A DNA stretch of 64,000 bases, from the NCBI RefSeq assembly GCF_003931855.1, contig NZ_CP034248.1:4216001-4280000 (forward strand). The letters run 5' to 3'. How positions within the stretch are numbered: the stretch's first letter is position 1; every line of letters starts with the position of its first letter. Source of the DNA: Paenibacillus lentus. Its GTDB lineage: Bacteria > Bacillota > Bacilli > Paenibacillales > Paenibacillaceae. Positions 8,339-17,391 of this stretch are shown here, piece after piece. A program made the position numbers and the translations under genes. Below the pieces are notes generated by a model. The model did not search any database, was not told where the DNA came from, and worked only from the letters and a program-made list of their open reading frames with translations.

Positions 8339-9439
8339 AGTAAAACTCTTAACTTGTTTTTTCAAACGTTTGCGGATCCAGCGGCTATTGATAAAGAAGA
8401 ATATACGCATCAGCGAGCTTCTTCTCATTAATTGTTTGGAAACCCCTCGAATTTCCTGCTGCTCACTGACTTTGGGATCAGATAAGTACAAAGCCAACAA
8501 CCCTTCGATAATCATCACATGGAACGACGATGCCGGCAATACAGCAACATCCTTGCGTGCCTCGTCAACCATAAATACAATACGCTGAAGCATCGTCTCT
8601 TTATTATCGTAATAGCTACAGAAATTCAAATCTCCGCCAATTTCATCTTCCGCCTGATCAATTAAATAATCAAGCATGATATGTAGTCCGCATACATAGG
8701 GAAAATACGCATCTTGGATCACCCGAGCGCTTGTCATATTCAAATGCTCATCGCTCGCCGAAAGAAACAACATAAATACGCCTAAGGTCGAGCCCGTAGC
8801 CGCAGCAAATTCGTTCCACTTCAATTGCGGCGTTCGCGACTGATGAAGCTTCCACCATTTGAGAAGCGCAGCCTCGCGCAAATCGGGGTGGATATGCTTG
8901 TACACCTGCAAATCCGTGTACAGCTGCACCAGCTCGGTTATAAAGGGCTGAGCCGCGCGATAACCCGGAAGCTTGCAAATTTGCTCATGACAGGTTAAGA
9001 CGAGACGGTGCAAATACCCCCCATCCTCACGTTCCTCACGGAGTGCGTAGTAATCAGTCAGCTCTGCCTGCGGATCAATCGCGTCCAGCATACTCTGATG
9101 GAGCAGTCGAAAATCTCCCTCATCCATCGATGTGCTTCGGTCACAAAGATTATCTAAATAATCACTGATCGTCTGAAAGGCTACGATTAAGGGGATGAGA
9201 ATATGCCGCTTCGGCAAATTAGCAGCCGCATATACCGCGCCCCCCTGACAGTGAAACTCCTTCGTCTCAATACTAGCAAGCGCTTGTCTTCTTAGCTCAG
9301 GGTCGGGGATCATACCCGCTTCCTTCTTCCAGCCGTTAAGTTCCTTCCGCACATCGGGCAAGATGAACTTGTATACTCGGCTCATCAACCTGATCGGTTC
9401 TTTAGGAAACTGGTTTCGGCTTTGCTTGAGTTCAATCAA
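8333..9439 (-). CDS. ytpB: YtpB-like tetraprenyl-beta-curcumene synthase (DUF2600)
   Basis: Large terpene synthase family that converts heptaprenyl (C35) diphosphate to tetraprenyl-beta-curcumene, first step of sesquarterpene synthesis known in Bacillus. The 368 residues match DUF2600 in length. Acidic metal-binding motifs are visible as SDYLDNLCD (residues ~90) and LDYLIDQAEDEIGGDLNF (~255). Start is TTG at 9437-9439 with GGAGG seven bases upstream. It reads toward pfkA with ~125 bp of repeat between. No squalene-hopene-type cyclase lies adjacent. Confidence 0.88.
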   Translation of the reverse strand: MIELKQSRNQFPKEPIRLMSRVYKFILPDVRKELNGWKKEAGMIPDPELRRQALASIETKEFHCQGGAVYAAANLPKRHILIPLIVAFQTISDYLDNLCDRSTSMDEGDFRLLHQSMLDAIDPQAELTDYYALREEREDGGYLHRLVLTCHEQICKLPGYRAAQPFITELVQLYTDLQVYKHIHPDLREAALLKWWKLHQSRTPQLKWNEFAAATGSTLGVFMLFLSASDEHLNMTSARVIQDAYFPYVCGLHIMLDYLIDQAEDEIGGDLNFCSYYDNKETMLQRIVFMVDEARKDVAVLPASSFHVMIIEGLLALYLSDPKVSEQQEIRGVSKQLMRRSSLMRIFFFINSRWIRKRLKKQVKSFTK

Positions 9440-9731
9440 TGGCCTGCCTCCACTAGGTTGTTTGATATAGCGAGTTTTAAAACCAGTCTATATTATAATA
9501 TGATCCCTCTCTTTGCACAAATTAACTAAATCACAGATGAGATTTTTCCGTAGGCTCATCTTGCGAGACATGCTGATCCCCCTATCGACAGGATTTCTTA
9601 ATCTATATTATAACTAATTTACTATGTTAAAAAAACTAATTTAAAATACGATTGTGTTATACTATCCATGCTATATAATTACACAAGATTCTAGTGTCCT
9701 AATTTATTTTGAACGGAGCGTAGATCGAACG

Positions 9732-10934
9732 ATGAAATCAAGAAACTTAGCTAGCGGCGAGGTGTCTTGGCTACGTGCTTTTATTTTTACCATTTACGGT
9801 ACGAGTGCACTGGTTGCCTCCTACTTCCCGCTTTTCTACGCAGATCTCGGATTTTCCAGAACGCAAATCGGCTATATTTACGCCGTTGGTCCGATGATCT
9901 CCTTAATATCCAATTTGCTATGGAGCTATGCCAGTGATCGATACCGTACGATTAAGAAAATATTGTTTATCCTGCTTACAGGACAATTATTAATGTCGTT
10001 CTTCCTTTCGACGTCCACCCAATTTTCAGTCATCATGCTCATCATTACGCTGTACTATTCCTTTTTCTACCCTGTACTTCCGCTAACCGATTCGATCGCG
10101 ATTTCAACGGCCAATCGTCACAATAAGAACTTTCTCTCCATCCGCATCTTTGGTTCAATTGGCTTTGCTGTCTTTGCTCTGTTGATCGGTTATGTGCTTT
10201 CTAAGATCCCTTCCATCTCAACGATGGGCGTAGCGATGACCCTAGCAGGAACCGCGCTATTCTTTACTTTTTTCATTAAAGACCAAGCAACCAGCGTATC
10301 GAAAGTGAATTTTTCCGGCGTCTTATCGATTCTTAAGCAAAAAGAACTGCTATGGTTTTTGGGCTGCGTATTTTGCCTCGCACTAGGCATGCGGATGAAC
10401 GACGCTTTCTTGTCTATTACATTGCACGATCTTGGAGCGGGCGAGGATTTAATCGGCTGGGCTATGCTTCTGTCGGCCTTCTCAGAAATACCGATTTTCC
10501 TGCTGCTGACTAGGTACGGAGGGAAATTCAAAGAACTGCCCTTGCTGCTTTTCGCCAGCCTTATGTTTGCCTTAAGGTTTATGCTCGTAGGTATCTCGGA
10601 TTCGGCAACCGGCGTGCTGCTAATCCAAATGATGCATGGCGTTTCCTTCGGTATATTTTATGTTACCGCCATTCGGATGCTCTCTCGCCTGATCCCTTCC
10701 CAATTTCAAGCAACCGGACTAGCCCTGTTCACAGTCATGTGGTCGAGCTTATCGGGTCTGCTCAGCGGAACCTTTGGGGGTATGCTGTTCGAGCATTTCG
10801 GCAGAGAAAATTACTATTTTGCTGCGATGGGCACATCGCTACTTGCTTTCATCGGCTTTGCATGCCGTTATTTATACAGAAGCAAACCTAGGCCGAGGGC
10901 ACAAGCTAACGATTCTTTGCCCTTAAATGATTAA
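9732..10934 (+). CDS. MFS transporter, LacY/MFS_1-like
   Basis: A 400-residue membrane transporter with about twelve hydrophobic segments. It begins with the FYGTSALVASYFPLFY-like first helix typical of the MFS_1-like (LacY/nucleoside permease) branch; the loop SYASDRYRTIKK after helix 2 is the MFS signature loop. Substrate cannot be told from sequence. The frame is open from 9654, but the region before 9732 is not membrane-like and GGAG lies ~12 bases upstream of the 9732 ATG. It appears to be a single-gene unit. Confidence 0.8.
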   Translation: MKSRNLASGEVSWLRAFIFTIYGTSALVASYFPLFYADLGFSRTQIGYIYAVGPMISLISNLLWSYASDRYRTIKKILFILLTGQLLMSFFLSTSTQFSVIMLIITLYYSFFYPVLPLTDSIAISTANRHNKNFLSIRIFGSIGFAVFALLIGYVLSKIPSISTMGVAMTLAGTALFFTFFIKDQATSVSKVNFSGVLSILKQKELLWFLGCVFCLALGMRMNDAFLSITLHDLGAGEDLIGWAMLLSAFSEIPIFLLLTRYGGKFKELPLLLFASLMFALRFMLVGISDSATGVLLIQMMHGVSFGIFYVTAIRMLSRLIPSQFQATGLALFTVMWSSLSGLLSGTFGGMLFEHFGRENYYFAAMGTSLLAFIGFACRYLYRSKPRPRAQANDSLPLND

Positions 10935-11047
10935 TAGCCTTAAACAGATCTGTTCTGTTTCTGTTCAAAAATTGTCATATGCGCTATAATTAAGAGCAGG
11001 TTATAGTACCTAGTATTAATCAAAATGAAGGTGGGATATTAGATATT

Positions 11048-11695
11048 ATGGATTTCAACCAATTCCGGGACATCGTCATTACCCGCCGAAGCATACGGGA
11101 TTTTACAGAAGAGCCTGTGGCGATATCGGATATCGAAGAAATTATCGATTGCGCCCGTTATGCACCTAGTGATACAAACTCACAGACCTGGGAATTCATT
11201 GCGGTTGTCAATAAAGAAAAGATTAAGCATATTGAAGATTTCACTTGGAGTAAGCTGCATGAAATTGCCGAGCGTGCTGAAGGGGAGGGGCTGGCGAGAG
11301 AAGCCAAGCTGCTGGTCAAATCTTTCGGACCTTATGCTACCGCCTTCTCAGGAGCTCCCGTACTGATCGTATGTCTTTCAACACCGTACACTTCAAAATT
11401 CAGGGATCGGATCTTTGACCCTATTTCTTTCGTAGAGCCAGAAGTATGGACGGAAGAGGGACTCAAGAGCAGCTGCCTTGCGACGCAAAACCTAATGCTC
11501 GCTGCCCATGCTAAAGGACTTGCGACTTGTCCCATGACAGGCCCTGTTCTCCTAGCGGAGGACAAGCTGCGTGAATATCTCAATATCCCGGAAGACCGGG
11601 TAGTGAACATGGTCATTGCCCTCGGCCACCCGGCCATCTCCCCTAAGGCAACTCCGCGTAAAGAAGTTGCGGATATTCTGCAAATTGTGGAGTAG
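11048..11695 (+). CDS. Nitroreductase-family oxidoreductase
   Basis: FMN-dependent NAD(P)H oxidoreductase fold of 215 residues. The N-terminal TRRSIRDF and the ARYAPSDTNSQTWEF segment contact FMN in the family, and the C-terminal ATCPMTGPV plus VNMVIALGHP are typical. It may reduce nitro compounds or quinones. GAAGGTGGG lies upstream and a terminator lies downstream, so it is monocistronic. A second nitroreductase (mhqN) occurs at 54.5 kb but is not closely similar. Confidence 0.88.
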   Translation: MDFNQFRDIVITRRSIRDFTEEPVAISDIEEIIDCARYAPSDTNSQTWEFIAVVNKEKIKHIEDFTWSKLHEIAERAEGEGLAREAKLLVKSFGPYATAFSGAPVLIVCLSTPYTSKFRDRIFDPISFVEPEVWTEEGLKSSCLATQNLMLAAHAKGLATCPMTGPVLLAEDKLREYLNIPEDRVVNMVIALGHPAISPKATPRKEVADILQIVE

Positions 11696-11753
11696 ACGGC
11701 CTAAATAAGCAGACTTCCAACTAAAGGTAATAAAGGTTAAAAGTAGTAAAAAA

Positions 11754-11795
11754 GCGGACTGAACAGAGATCCCCTCTCTATGCAGTCCGTTTTTT
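11754..11795 (+). terminator. Intrinsic terminator
   Basis: CGGACTG (11755-11761) pairs with CAGTCCG (11783-11789), with AGAGA/TCTCT inside and TTTTTT after it. It ends the nitroreductase transcript. Confidence 0.85.
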
Positions 11796-11915
11796 ATGTT
11801 GTCTCTGGAATATCCTTGTTTTACCGGGCATGCGGCAGGGCTTTGTCATCTTCGCTCCGAAGCATTAACGATGTCTCCCAAGGAGTTTTTGAACGTTTTC
11901 ATTCCTTACAGCCGG

Positions 11916-12812
11916 TTACAGCCGGCCATATGCGCGGAGCTTCAAAAGGTAGCTTATTGTGAGGCATCCCCGCCACTCCTGCTCTGCGGCTATACTCACA
12001 GCCGGCCAAAAAATCGGCCACCCTCCGTCAGCTTCTTGCTGTTTCTGAAGCTCATCCAAATGCAGCTCCACCTCATCCCTCGTAACGAAGCGATAGGCAT
12101 AACTAACGGGAGTGGGCGCATAATCAAGAACTTTTTGTACATACCCTTCGGCATGCGGATTCCGCTCTATAACGCCTGGAGAGCTGAGCCATTCATCAAC
12201 CTTAGGGTAAAGCTCGGCTGCTCGCGCACGGTCCGGTGCATTGCCCAAAAAGCCAATCCATTGCTCCCCATCATGAAAGTCGTTAGGGCTACTACTCTCT
12301 AAAGTCTGCCAAAGAAATGCTATATTTGACTGGAACCATTCCTCTCCCCGTAAACGCTCGCGCAACGGGCTGGCCAAGAGCATCCCTACAATTTTTCCGG
12401 TGGGGTTCAAGGCAGGTATGCCGTCTTCATCCGTTATCCACCAAGGGGCATGCCCATAATGATTGACGGCGGTCGTCACCCGCGGCAAACCTCCCCCGGG
12501 AAGCGTCATTTTTTCCAAATAGGTCAACAGTGCCGGAACCAGCTCCGACTCCCATCCGCCAACCTCCTCAAGCAGTGAAATCGCCATTTCTGTTGTGACG
12601 GGTTGGCTATCTGGACAGCGCATATCCGGCTCAAGGGCTTGCCCAAACCCGCCGTCCTCATTCTGATACGCTCCTAACGCGCGAATGACATCCTCCCTAG
12701 AACCATTCTCAAAATGGTATGCAAAGCGCATTCGATCCAGCAGCCTGGCACTGTTATAAATAAAATTTTTAGCCCGCCCTAACGTTTCTTGGCCTTTCAC
12801 AAGATCCTTCAT
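11916..12812 (-). CDS. Alpha/alpha-toroid (prenyltransferase/cyclase-like) protein
   Basis: A 298-residue soluble protein with at least two QW-like repeats, YQNEDGGFGQ (residue ~50) and QQEADGGWP (residue ~265). These are seen in terpenoid cyclases and protein prenyltransferase beta subunits. The DxDD cyclase motif is absent and the protein is only half the length of a squalene-hopene cyclase, so it is probably a single toroid of unknown function. A good AGGAGG site precedes the ATG. It follows the WYL regulator by 28 bp and is probably cotranscribed with it. Confidence 0.65.
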   Translation of the reverse strand: MKDLVKGQETLGRAKNFIYNSARLLDRMRFAYHFENGSREDVIRALGAYQNEDGGFGQALEPDMRCPDSQPVTTEMAISLLEEVGGWESELVPALLTYLEKMTLPGGGLPRVTTAVNHYGHAPWWITDEDGIPALNPTGKIVGMLLASPLRERLRGEEWFQSNIAFLWQTLESSSPNDFHDGEQWIGFLGNAPDRARAAELYPKVDEWLSSPGVIERNPHAEGYVQKVLDYAPTPVSYAYRFVTRDEVELHLDELQKQQEADGGWPIFWPAVSIAAEQEWRGCLTISYLLKLRAYGRL

Positions 12813-12840
12813 GTTCTTTTTTTCCTCCTATCGGTTTAAT

Positions 12841-13797
12841 TTAATATAGACAGTGGCTGCTAGTATCATAACGCTCCACCACTTGTCGGGCACGCTCTAG
12901 AATATCCGCTCTCAAACGCTGTGGCTCCAGCACCTCTGCGTCCATTCCAAGACTGTAGAACAAAGAGACGGCCCAGTTCCATTCCGTTCGGGGACAGTCG
13001 AAATCCACCTCCCACGTCTCATCCTCGACCTGCTTCACATGGTGGCCCATATGATGATCCTGCTCGACCAGGAGCGCCCCTTTATAGGTCAGCTTAACCC
13101 GGACATGAATCACTTCAGACCGATCATCGGTATCTGCTTTCTCCGCGGAATAAGCAACTTCCGCAGCTTCTGACGGCTTACAGATCCGTTGCACCTCATC
13201 CATTCGATCAACCCGAAAGGTACGCTTCTCCTGATGCTGCACCGAGTAGGCTTCACAGTACCAAAATCCATAAGCGGCAAAAATGCGAAGCGGTTTCACT
13301 TCAAGATATCGGCAATGATTTTGGGATCGATAATAAATCCTCAGCCACTCATCCTGTGCAGCGGAATACATTAATGTTGCCAAAAAAGGCGTCTTATAAC
13401 GTCTGTCCGGTACCTCCAGATCGACACGGCTCAGCAGCGGACTAACTTCGGACAGCATTCCCTCCGGGAGAACGGATCTGATCTTGTCCATCACTGTCCA
13501 TCTTGCCCGTTGGAATGGCCCATCTGCATACTTAGCCATCCCTTCGAGCGCCAGAAGCACGGTCATCGCTTCCTCCGCATCCAATTGAAGCGGCGGCACG
13601 GTATATCCATCCATCAAACGGTAGCCGCCGCCGTATCCGCTTTCCGCATAAAGAGGAACCCCCATTTCAGACAGCGCCTGCATATCCCTCAGCACCGTTC
13701 GCCGCGAGACCTCGAGTCTATCGGCCAAAGACTGTGCCGTCTCCGGCCGTTGCTGCAGCGCCAGGATGATTGCCAACATTCGATCAATCTTTTTCAT
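12841..13797 (-). CDS. YafY-type HTH/WYL transcriptional regulator
   Basis: A 318-residue regulator. The N-terminal ~60 residues form a helix-turn-helix (SLADRLEVSRRTVLRDMQAL), followed by GYGGGYRL, and a WYL ligand-binding domain from ~140 with FWYCEAYS and RTFRVDRM. The downstream toroid-protein gene, 28 bp away, is the likely target or partner. The ATG at 13797 is chosen because GGGGCG lies before it; an in-frame GTG at 13818 has no ribosome binding site. Effector unknown. Confidence 0.85.
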   Translation of the reverse strand: MKKIDRMLAIILALQQRPETAQSLADRLEVSRRTVLRDMQALSEMGVPLYAESGYGGGYRLMDGYTVPPLQLDAEEAMTVLLALEGMAKYADGPFQRARWTVMDKIRSVLPEGMLSEVSPLLSRVDLEVPDRRYKTPFLATLMYSAAQDEWLRIYYRSQNHCRYLEVKPLRIFAAYGFWYCEAYSVQHQEKRTFRVDRMDEVQRICKPSEAAEVAYSAEKADTDDRSEVIHVRVKLTYKGALLVEQDHHMGHHVKQVEDETWEVDFDCPRTEWNWAVSLFYSLGMDAEVLEPQRLRADILERARQVVERYDTSSHCLY

Positions 13798-13923
13798 AAC
13801 GATATCGCCCCGATTCACTCACATCATAACAGGAGATCAGTGACAACTGCATGTCACCAAATATGTAATAGAAAAAAAAGGGAGCTAGAGAATCCCTCTT
13901 CCACTACCTAGGCCTGGGCAGCA

Positions 13924-13953
13924 CAAAAAAACACAGCTCATAGAGAGCTGTGT
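13924..13953 (-). terminator. Terminator of the cold shock gene
   Basis: On the minus strand ACACAGCTCT...GAGCTGTGT forms a 9-bp hairpin followed by seven T (13924-13930). It lies ~65 bp after the csp stop. Confidence 0.85.
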
Positions 13954-14015
13954 CTTTCATATTTAAGCCTTATTGAAACCAAACTTTATAAGTGATCCGC
14001 TAATACGGAAGGATC

Positions 14016-14213
14016 TTATAATTTGATTACGTTAGCGGCTTGAGGACCACGGTTACCGTCGGTGATTTCGAACTCAACGGCTTGGCCTTCTTCTAGTGTT
14101 TTGAATCCTTCGCCTTGAATCGCGGAGAAATGCACGAACACGTCTTCGCCGCCTTCAACTTGGATGAAGCCATAGCCTTTTTCTGCGTTAAACCATTTAA
14201 CTGTACCTTTCAA
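14016..14213 (-). CDS. Cold shock protein (CspA/CspB family)
   Basis: A 65-residue single-stranded nucleic-acid-binding OB-fold protein acting as an RNA chaperone. RNP1 (KGYGFIQ) and RNP2 (VFVHFSAI) are intact, and the length and ends (MKGTVKWFN...AANVIKL) are typical. AGGAGG precedes the ATG. The promoter is unusual in carrying a perfect palindrome over its -35 box. Which of the several Bacilli csp paralogues it corresponds to cannot be told from sequence. Confidence 0.95.
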   Translation of the reverse strand: MKGTVKWFNAEKGYGFIQVEGGEDVFVHFSAIQGEGFKTLEEGQAVEFEITDGNRGPQAANVIKL

Positions 14214-14259
14214 ATGAACAACCTCCTAAAAATAATCGCCATCATTGACGAATATCCAT

Positions 14260-14295
14260 ATTATACTCCATGGTTTGATACATTGCAATGTATCA
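14260..14295 (-). promoter_or_regulatory. csp promoter with perfect 20-bp palindrome over -35
   Basis: Minus strand: -35 TTGCAA (14283-14288), 17-bp spacer, -10 TATAAT (14260-14265). The -35 is the centre of the perfect palindrome TGATACATTGCAATGTATCA (14276-14295), a probable repressor operator. The predicted start near 14253 leaves a ~40-nt leader, shorter than the long leaders of classical cold shock mRNAs. Confidence 0.7.
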
Positions 14296-14426
14296 TTTGC
14301 CTAGTCTTGCAGCATTTTTTGCGAAAGGCGCTCTCGTGGTTTTTATTTGCTTTCGGGCGGGGCGTGAGTTATCATTTTACATAAAAAATACTACTACTAA
14401 ATAAAGCATGATCGGAGAACGCACAA

Positions 14427-14660
14427 ATGATCAAAAAACACGAAATATACAAAAGAGACAAATGGAATATGATGACTGTAGAAGTTCAAGGCAAATATAT
14501 CGTCCTTCGGGAAATTTCCGATCAATGGGGCGAGGAATCCCACACGTTTCTTAGCCGGCCCGCGCTCATGAATTGGGCTGAAAGCCGTTTCCCTAAAGAA
14601 GAATTTATCGGTAGGGAAGATGAGTGGACCGATATTATGAATGCGTTCAAGCAAGTTTAG
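14427..14660 (+). CDS. Small protein of unknown function
   Basis: A 77-residue soluble, charged protein with no recognised domain (core VEVQGKYIVLREISDQWG, then a helical, acidic C-terminus). GGAGAA stands ~9 bases before the ATG. An internal ATG pair at codons 15-16 is possible but has weaker upstream signal. Divergent from csp, followed by a small membrane protein gene 40 bp later. Confidence 0.55.
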   Translation: MIKKHEIYKRDKWNMMTVEVQGKYIVLREISDQWGEESHTFLSRPALMNWAESRFPKEEFIGREDEWTDIMNAFKQV

Positions 14661-14700
14661 CACGCCTTATTACCTTAATAAAGGAGTAACTATCAAGCCA

Positions 14701-14871
14701 ATGGACAGTTCAAACTATTTGATCTTTATCATTTCCGCATTCGCTCTCGGTATCGTGCTGATCCTGAGCAAGAATCAAGTTCAACCCAAAATCAGGCGTT
14801 GGCTCGCCATTTTTGCTAGCTTGATGATTGCCTTTGCGTTTGGTCTGATCATTTACAGCTTCCTGGTATAG
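14701..14871 (+). CDS. Small two-helix membrane protein
   Basis: A 56-residue protein with two hydrophobic segments (residues ~5-22 and ~34-54) joined by a basic loop (KNQVQPKIRRW), predicting both ends on the same side. AAAGGAGT lies 13 bases before the ATG, somewhat far, so the start is uncertain. No family is recognised. Confidence 0.5.
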   Translation: MDSSNYLIFIISAFALGIVLILSKNQVQPKIRRWLAIFASLMIAFAFGLIIYSFLV

Positions 14872-15134
14872 AATCCTGGCAGATTTCTGCCGGAGAAGGA
14901 CAGAGAGTAAGCAGTTCAGTAGGATAAGAGCCATAATGCTTGAATTAGATTCCTGGCTCCGGGGCATACTAGGACAATCCCGTAAAGTGATCTAAGGGAG
15001 GCGTCTATGTTATGATCAACATTCCCCTGCTCCCCCTCCTGCTGTCCTCCTCTGTTCTTATGGCAGTTATTCCAGGCGGCTTAGCAGAGACAACGATTCA
15101 GCCGACAGCTCACTCAATTCAAAGGAGGATACCT

Positions 15135-16925
15135 ATGACTACAATACCTAAACGTTCCGAAGTACTGCCAGAGAACAGCTGGCAATTAGAAGACTTGTTT
15201 CCAAGCCAGAATGATTGGGACAAGGCTTATGAAGAACTGAAGAAGCTTAAAAATAAAGCCGCTGACTACGAAGGTAAGCTGAACACACCTGATAATATTA
15301 AGGCGATATTTGCTCTGGAGGATGACCTTTCCCTGCAAATTGAGCGCCTATACGTGTATGCGCACCTAAATCATGACCAGGATACAACCAACCCTACATA
15401 CCAGGCTCTTGTTCAAAAAGCCAGGAAGCTTAGCGTTGAAGTCAGTGAAGCTCTGTCGTTCATTACGCCTGAAATCCTGTCTCTACCGGAACAAGAGCTG
15501 GACAACTATATTAATGATCCGATGCTAGCAGATTATAAATTCACGCTACAAGAAATCAAACGCGAAAAGGCGCATGTGCTTAGTAAGACAGAAGAAGCAT
15601 TGCTCGCCCAGGTCGGCAACTTATCGCAGGCTCCGCAGCAAATTTTCGGAATGATCAACAATGCCGACATGAAGTTTCCGAAAATTAAAGATGAGCATGG
15701 CAATGAGGTAGAACTGACCCACGGCAGCTATATTCAATTTCTGGAGAACCCAGACCGTGAAGTCCGCAAGCGGGCCTTCAAGGCGATTTACGAAACCTAT
15801 AGCAAGCAAAAAAATACGATTGCCGCTACGCTTAGCGCCAACATAAACAAGAATATGTTCTACTCCCGAGTTCGTAAATACCCTTCCGTCCTGGAAATGT
15901 CCCTGTATGGTGACAATATTCCTAAAGAGGTATACACGAATCTTATCGATACGATTCACGAGAGCCTTCCTCTGCTCCAACGTTATTTGAAGCTGCGCAA
16001 GAAGCTGCTCGGCGTTGATGAACTGCATATGTATGACCTTTTCGCACCGCTTGTTGAAGAGTATAAGTGGGATATCACCTATGATGAAGCCAAAGCCATG
16101 CTGATGGAGGGGCTTAAGCCACTTGGAGAGAATTACCTCAATGTGCTGCGTGAAGGCTTTAACAATCGCTGGATCGATGTATACGAGAATGAAGGCAAAC
16201 GCACTGGAGCCTATAGCTGGGGAGCCTACGGCACACATCCTTACGTTCTCCTGAACCATAAGAATAACCTGAACAGTATGTTCACCCTGGCACACGAGAT
16301 GGGTCACGCCCTGCACTCCTATTTCTCTGACGAGAACCTGAAATACCGGGATGCGCAATACACGATCTTCTTGGCTGAAGTAGCCTCTACTACTAATGAA
16401 GCTCTGCTCATGGATTATCTATTGAAAAAATCCACCGATCCAAAGCAAAAGCTGTACCTGCTCACCTACTATGCCGATCAGTTCCGGACGACTGTGTTCC
16501 GTCAAACGATGTTTGCCGAATTCGAGAAGCTGATCCACGAACGGGCAGAAGCTGGTGAATCTTTGACACCGCAGGAGCTATCCAAAATCTACTACGAGCT
16601 CAACGTGAAATATCACGGCAAAGAGATGACGGTAGATCAAGATATCGAGATGGAATGGGCTCGAATTCCGCATTTCTACACTAGCTTCTATGTGTATAAG
16701 TACGCTACAGGTTTTAGCGCGGCGACTAGCTTCTCCAAGCAAATCCTTGAGGAAGGCCAGCCTGCCGTTGACCGCTATCTCGGGTTCCTCAAAAGCGGGG
16801 GCAGCGACTACTCCATCAATATCCTGAAGAAGGCCGGCGTCGATATGTCCTCGCCAGAACCGATTCGCGAAGCAATGAGCGTATTCGAGCAATTAGTCGA
16901 ACAAATGGAAAGTTTGACGAAATAA
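15135..16925 (+). CDS. pepF: Oligoendopeptidase F (M3B zinc peptidase)
   Basis: Cytoplasmic zinc peptidase degrading short oligopeptides. The chosen form has 596 residues, the usual length of PepF. The HEMGHALHSYFSDEN block holds the HExxH zinc site and is followed by the third ligand region FLAEVASTTNE. AAAGGAGG lies seven bases before the ATG at 15135. The reading frame continues upstream without a stop to an ATG at 15012 with its own AAGGGAGG, adding 41 residues that look like a signal peptide; see findings. Confidence 0.92.
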   Translation: MTTIPKRSEVLPENSWQLEDLFPSQNDWDKAYEELKKLKNKAADYEGKLNTPDNIKAIFALEDDLSLQIERLYVYAHLNHDQDTTNPTYQALVQKARKLSVEVSEALSFITPEILSLPEQELDNYINDPMLADYKFTLQEIKREKAHVLSKTEEALLAQVGNLSQAPQQIFGMINNADMKFPKIKDEHGNEVELTHGSYIQFLENPDREVRKRAFKAIYETYSKQKNTIAATLSANINKNMFYSRVRKYPSVLEMSLYGDNIPKEVYTNLIDTIHESLPLLQRYLKLRKKLLGVDELHMYDLFAPLVEEYKWDITYDEAKAMLMEGLKPLGENYLNVLREGFNNRWIDVYENEGKRTGAYSWGAYGTHPYVLLNHKNNLNSMFTLAHEMGHALHSYFSDENLKYRDAQYTIFLAEVASTTNEALLMDYLLKKSTDPKQKLYLLTYYADQFRTTVFRQTMFAEFEKLIHERAEAGESLTPQELSKIYYELNVKYHGKEMTVDQDIEMEWARIPHFYTSFYVYKYATGFSAATSFSKQILEEGQPAVDRYLGFLKSGGSDYSINILKKAGVDMSSPEPIREAMSVFEQLVEQMESLTK

Positions 16926-16943
16926 CCGCTCAATCAGAATTAA

Positions 16944-16980
16944 TAAATCCCTTGCCCTTTTAGGGTGAGGGATTTTAAAC
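16944..16980 (+). terminator. Intrinsic terminator
   Basis: AAATCCCT (16945-16952) pairs with AGGGATTT (16968-16975), with CCC/GGG inside, directly after the pepF stop, then TTTTAA. Confidence 0.8.
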
Positions 16981-17009
16981 TGTATACAGGAAGGAAGGTG
17001 CACAGTTCT

Positions 17010-17345
17010 ATGAAAATTCAATGGTCTCTCATTCTTGCTCTTGTTTTCGCCCTCATTACCGCGGTATTCGCCGTAATCAACGTGGAGCCAGTCCAAGTGA
17101 ACCTGCTGTTTAACTCAGTACATATTCCCCTAATTCTGCTTATTCTCGGCTCGACACTCATCGGCGGCATCATCGTGGGCTCATTCGGGATATACCGGGG
17201 ATACCGGCTGCAAAAGGAAGTCAAACTCCTGAGTAGCAAGCTAGCTCAGATTCAAGAGGCGACAGGATACGAGTTCCCTGAAAATGAAAATTTGGATACA
17301 GAACAACAGCCTGCTGAAAAGGACATCTCTACTCCTCAAGCCTAA
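17010..17345 (+). CDS. LapA/DUF1049-family membrane protein
   Basis: A 111-residue protein with two transmembrane segments (residues ~4-24 and ~38-62) separated by NVEPVQVNLLF, the typical LapA (lipopolysaccharide assembly protein A, DUF1049) pattern, then a short coiled-coil (LQKEVKLLSSKLAQIQ) and an acidic tail. The Gram-positive members are of unknown function. AAGGAAGGTG precedes the ATG at 17010; the extra upstream frame to 16965 overlaps the terminator and is not used. Confidence 0.83.
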   Translation: MKIQWSLILALVFALITAVFAVINVEPVQVNLLFNSVHIPLILLILGSTLIGGIIVGSFGIYRGYRLQKEVKLLSSKLAQIQEATGYEFPENENLDTEQQPAEKDISTPQA

Positions 17346-17391
17346 ATAATAATTAGAGTATAAGAATCCATATTATATTAGGAGGCCTATT

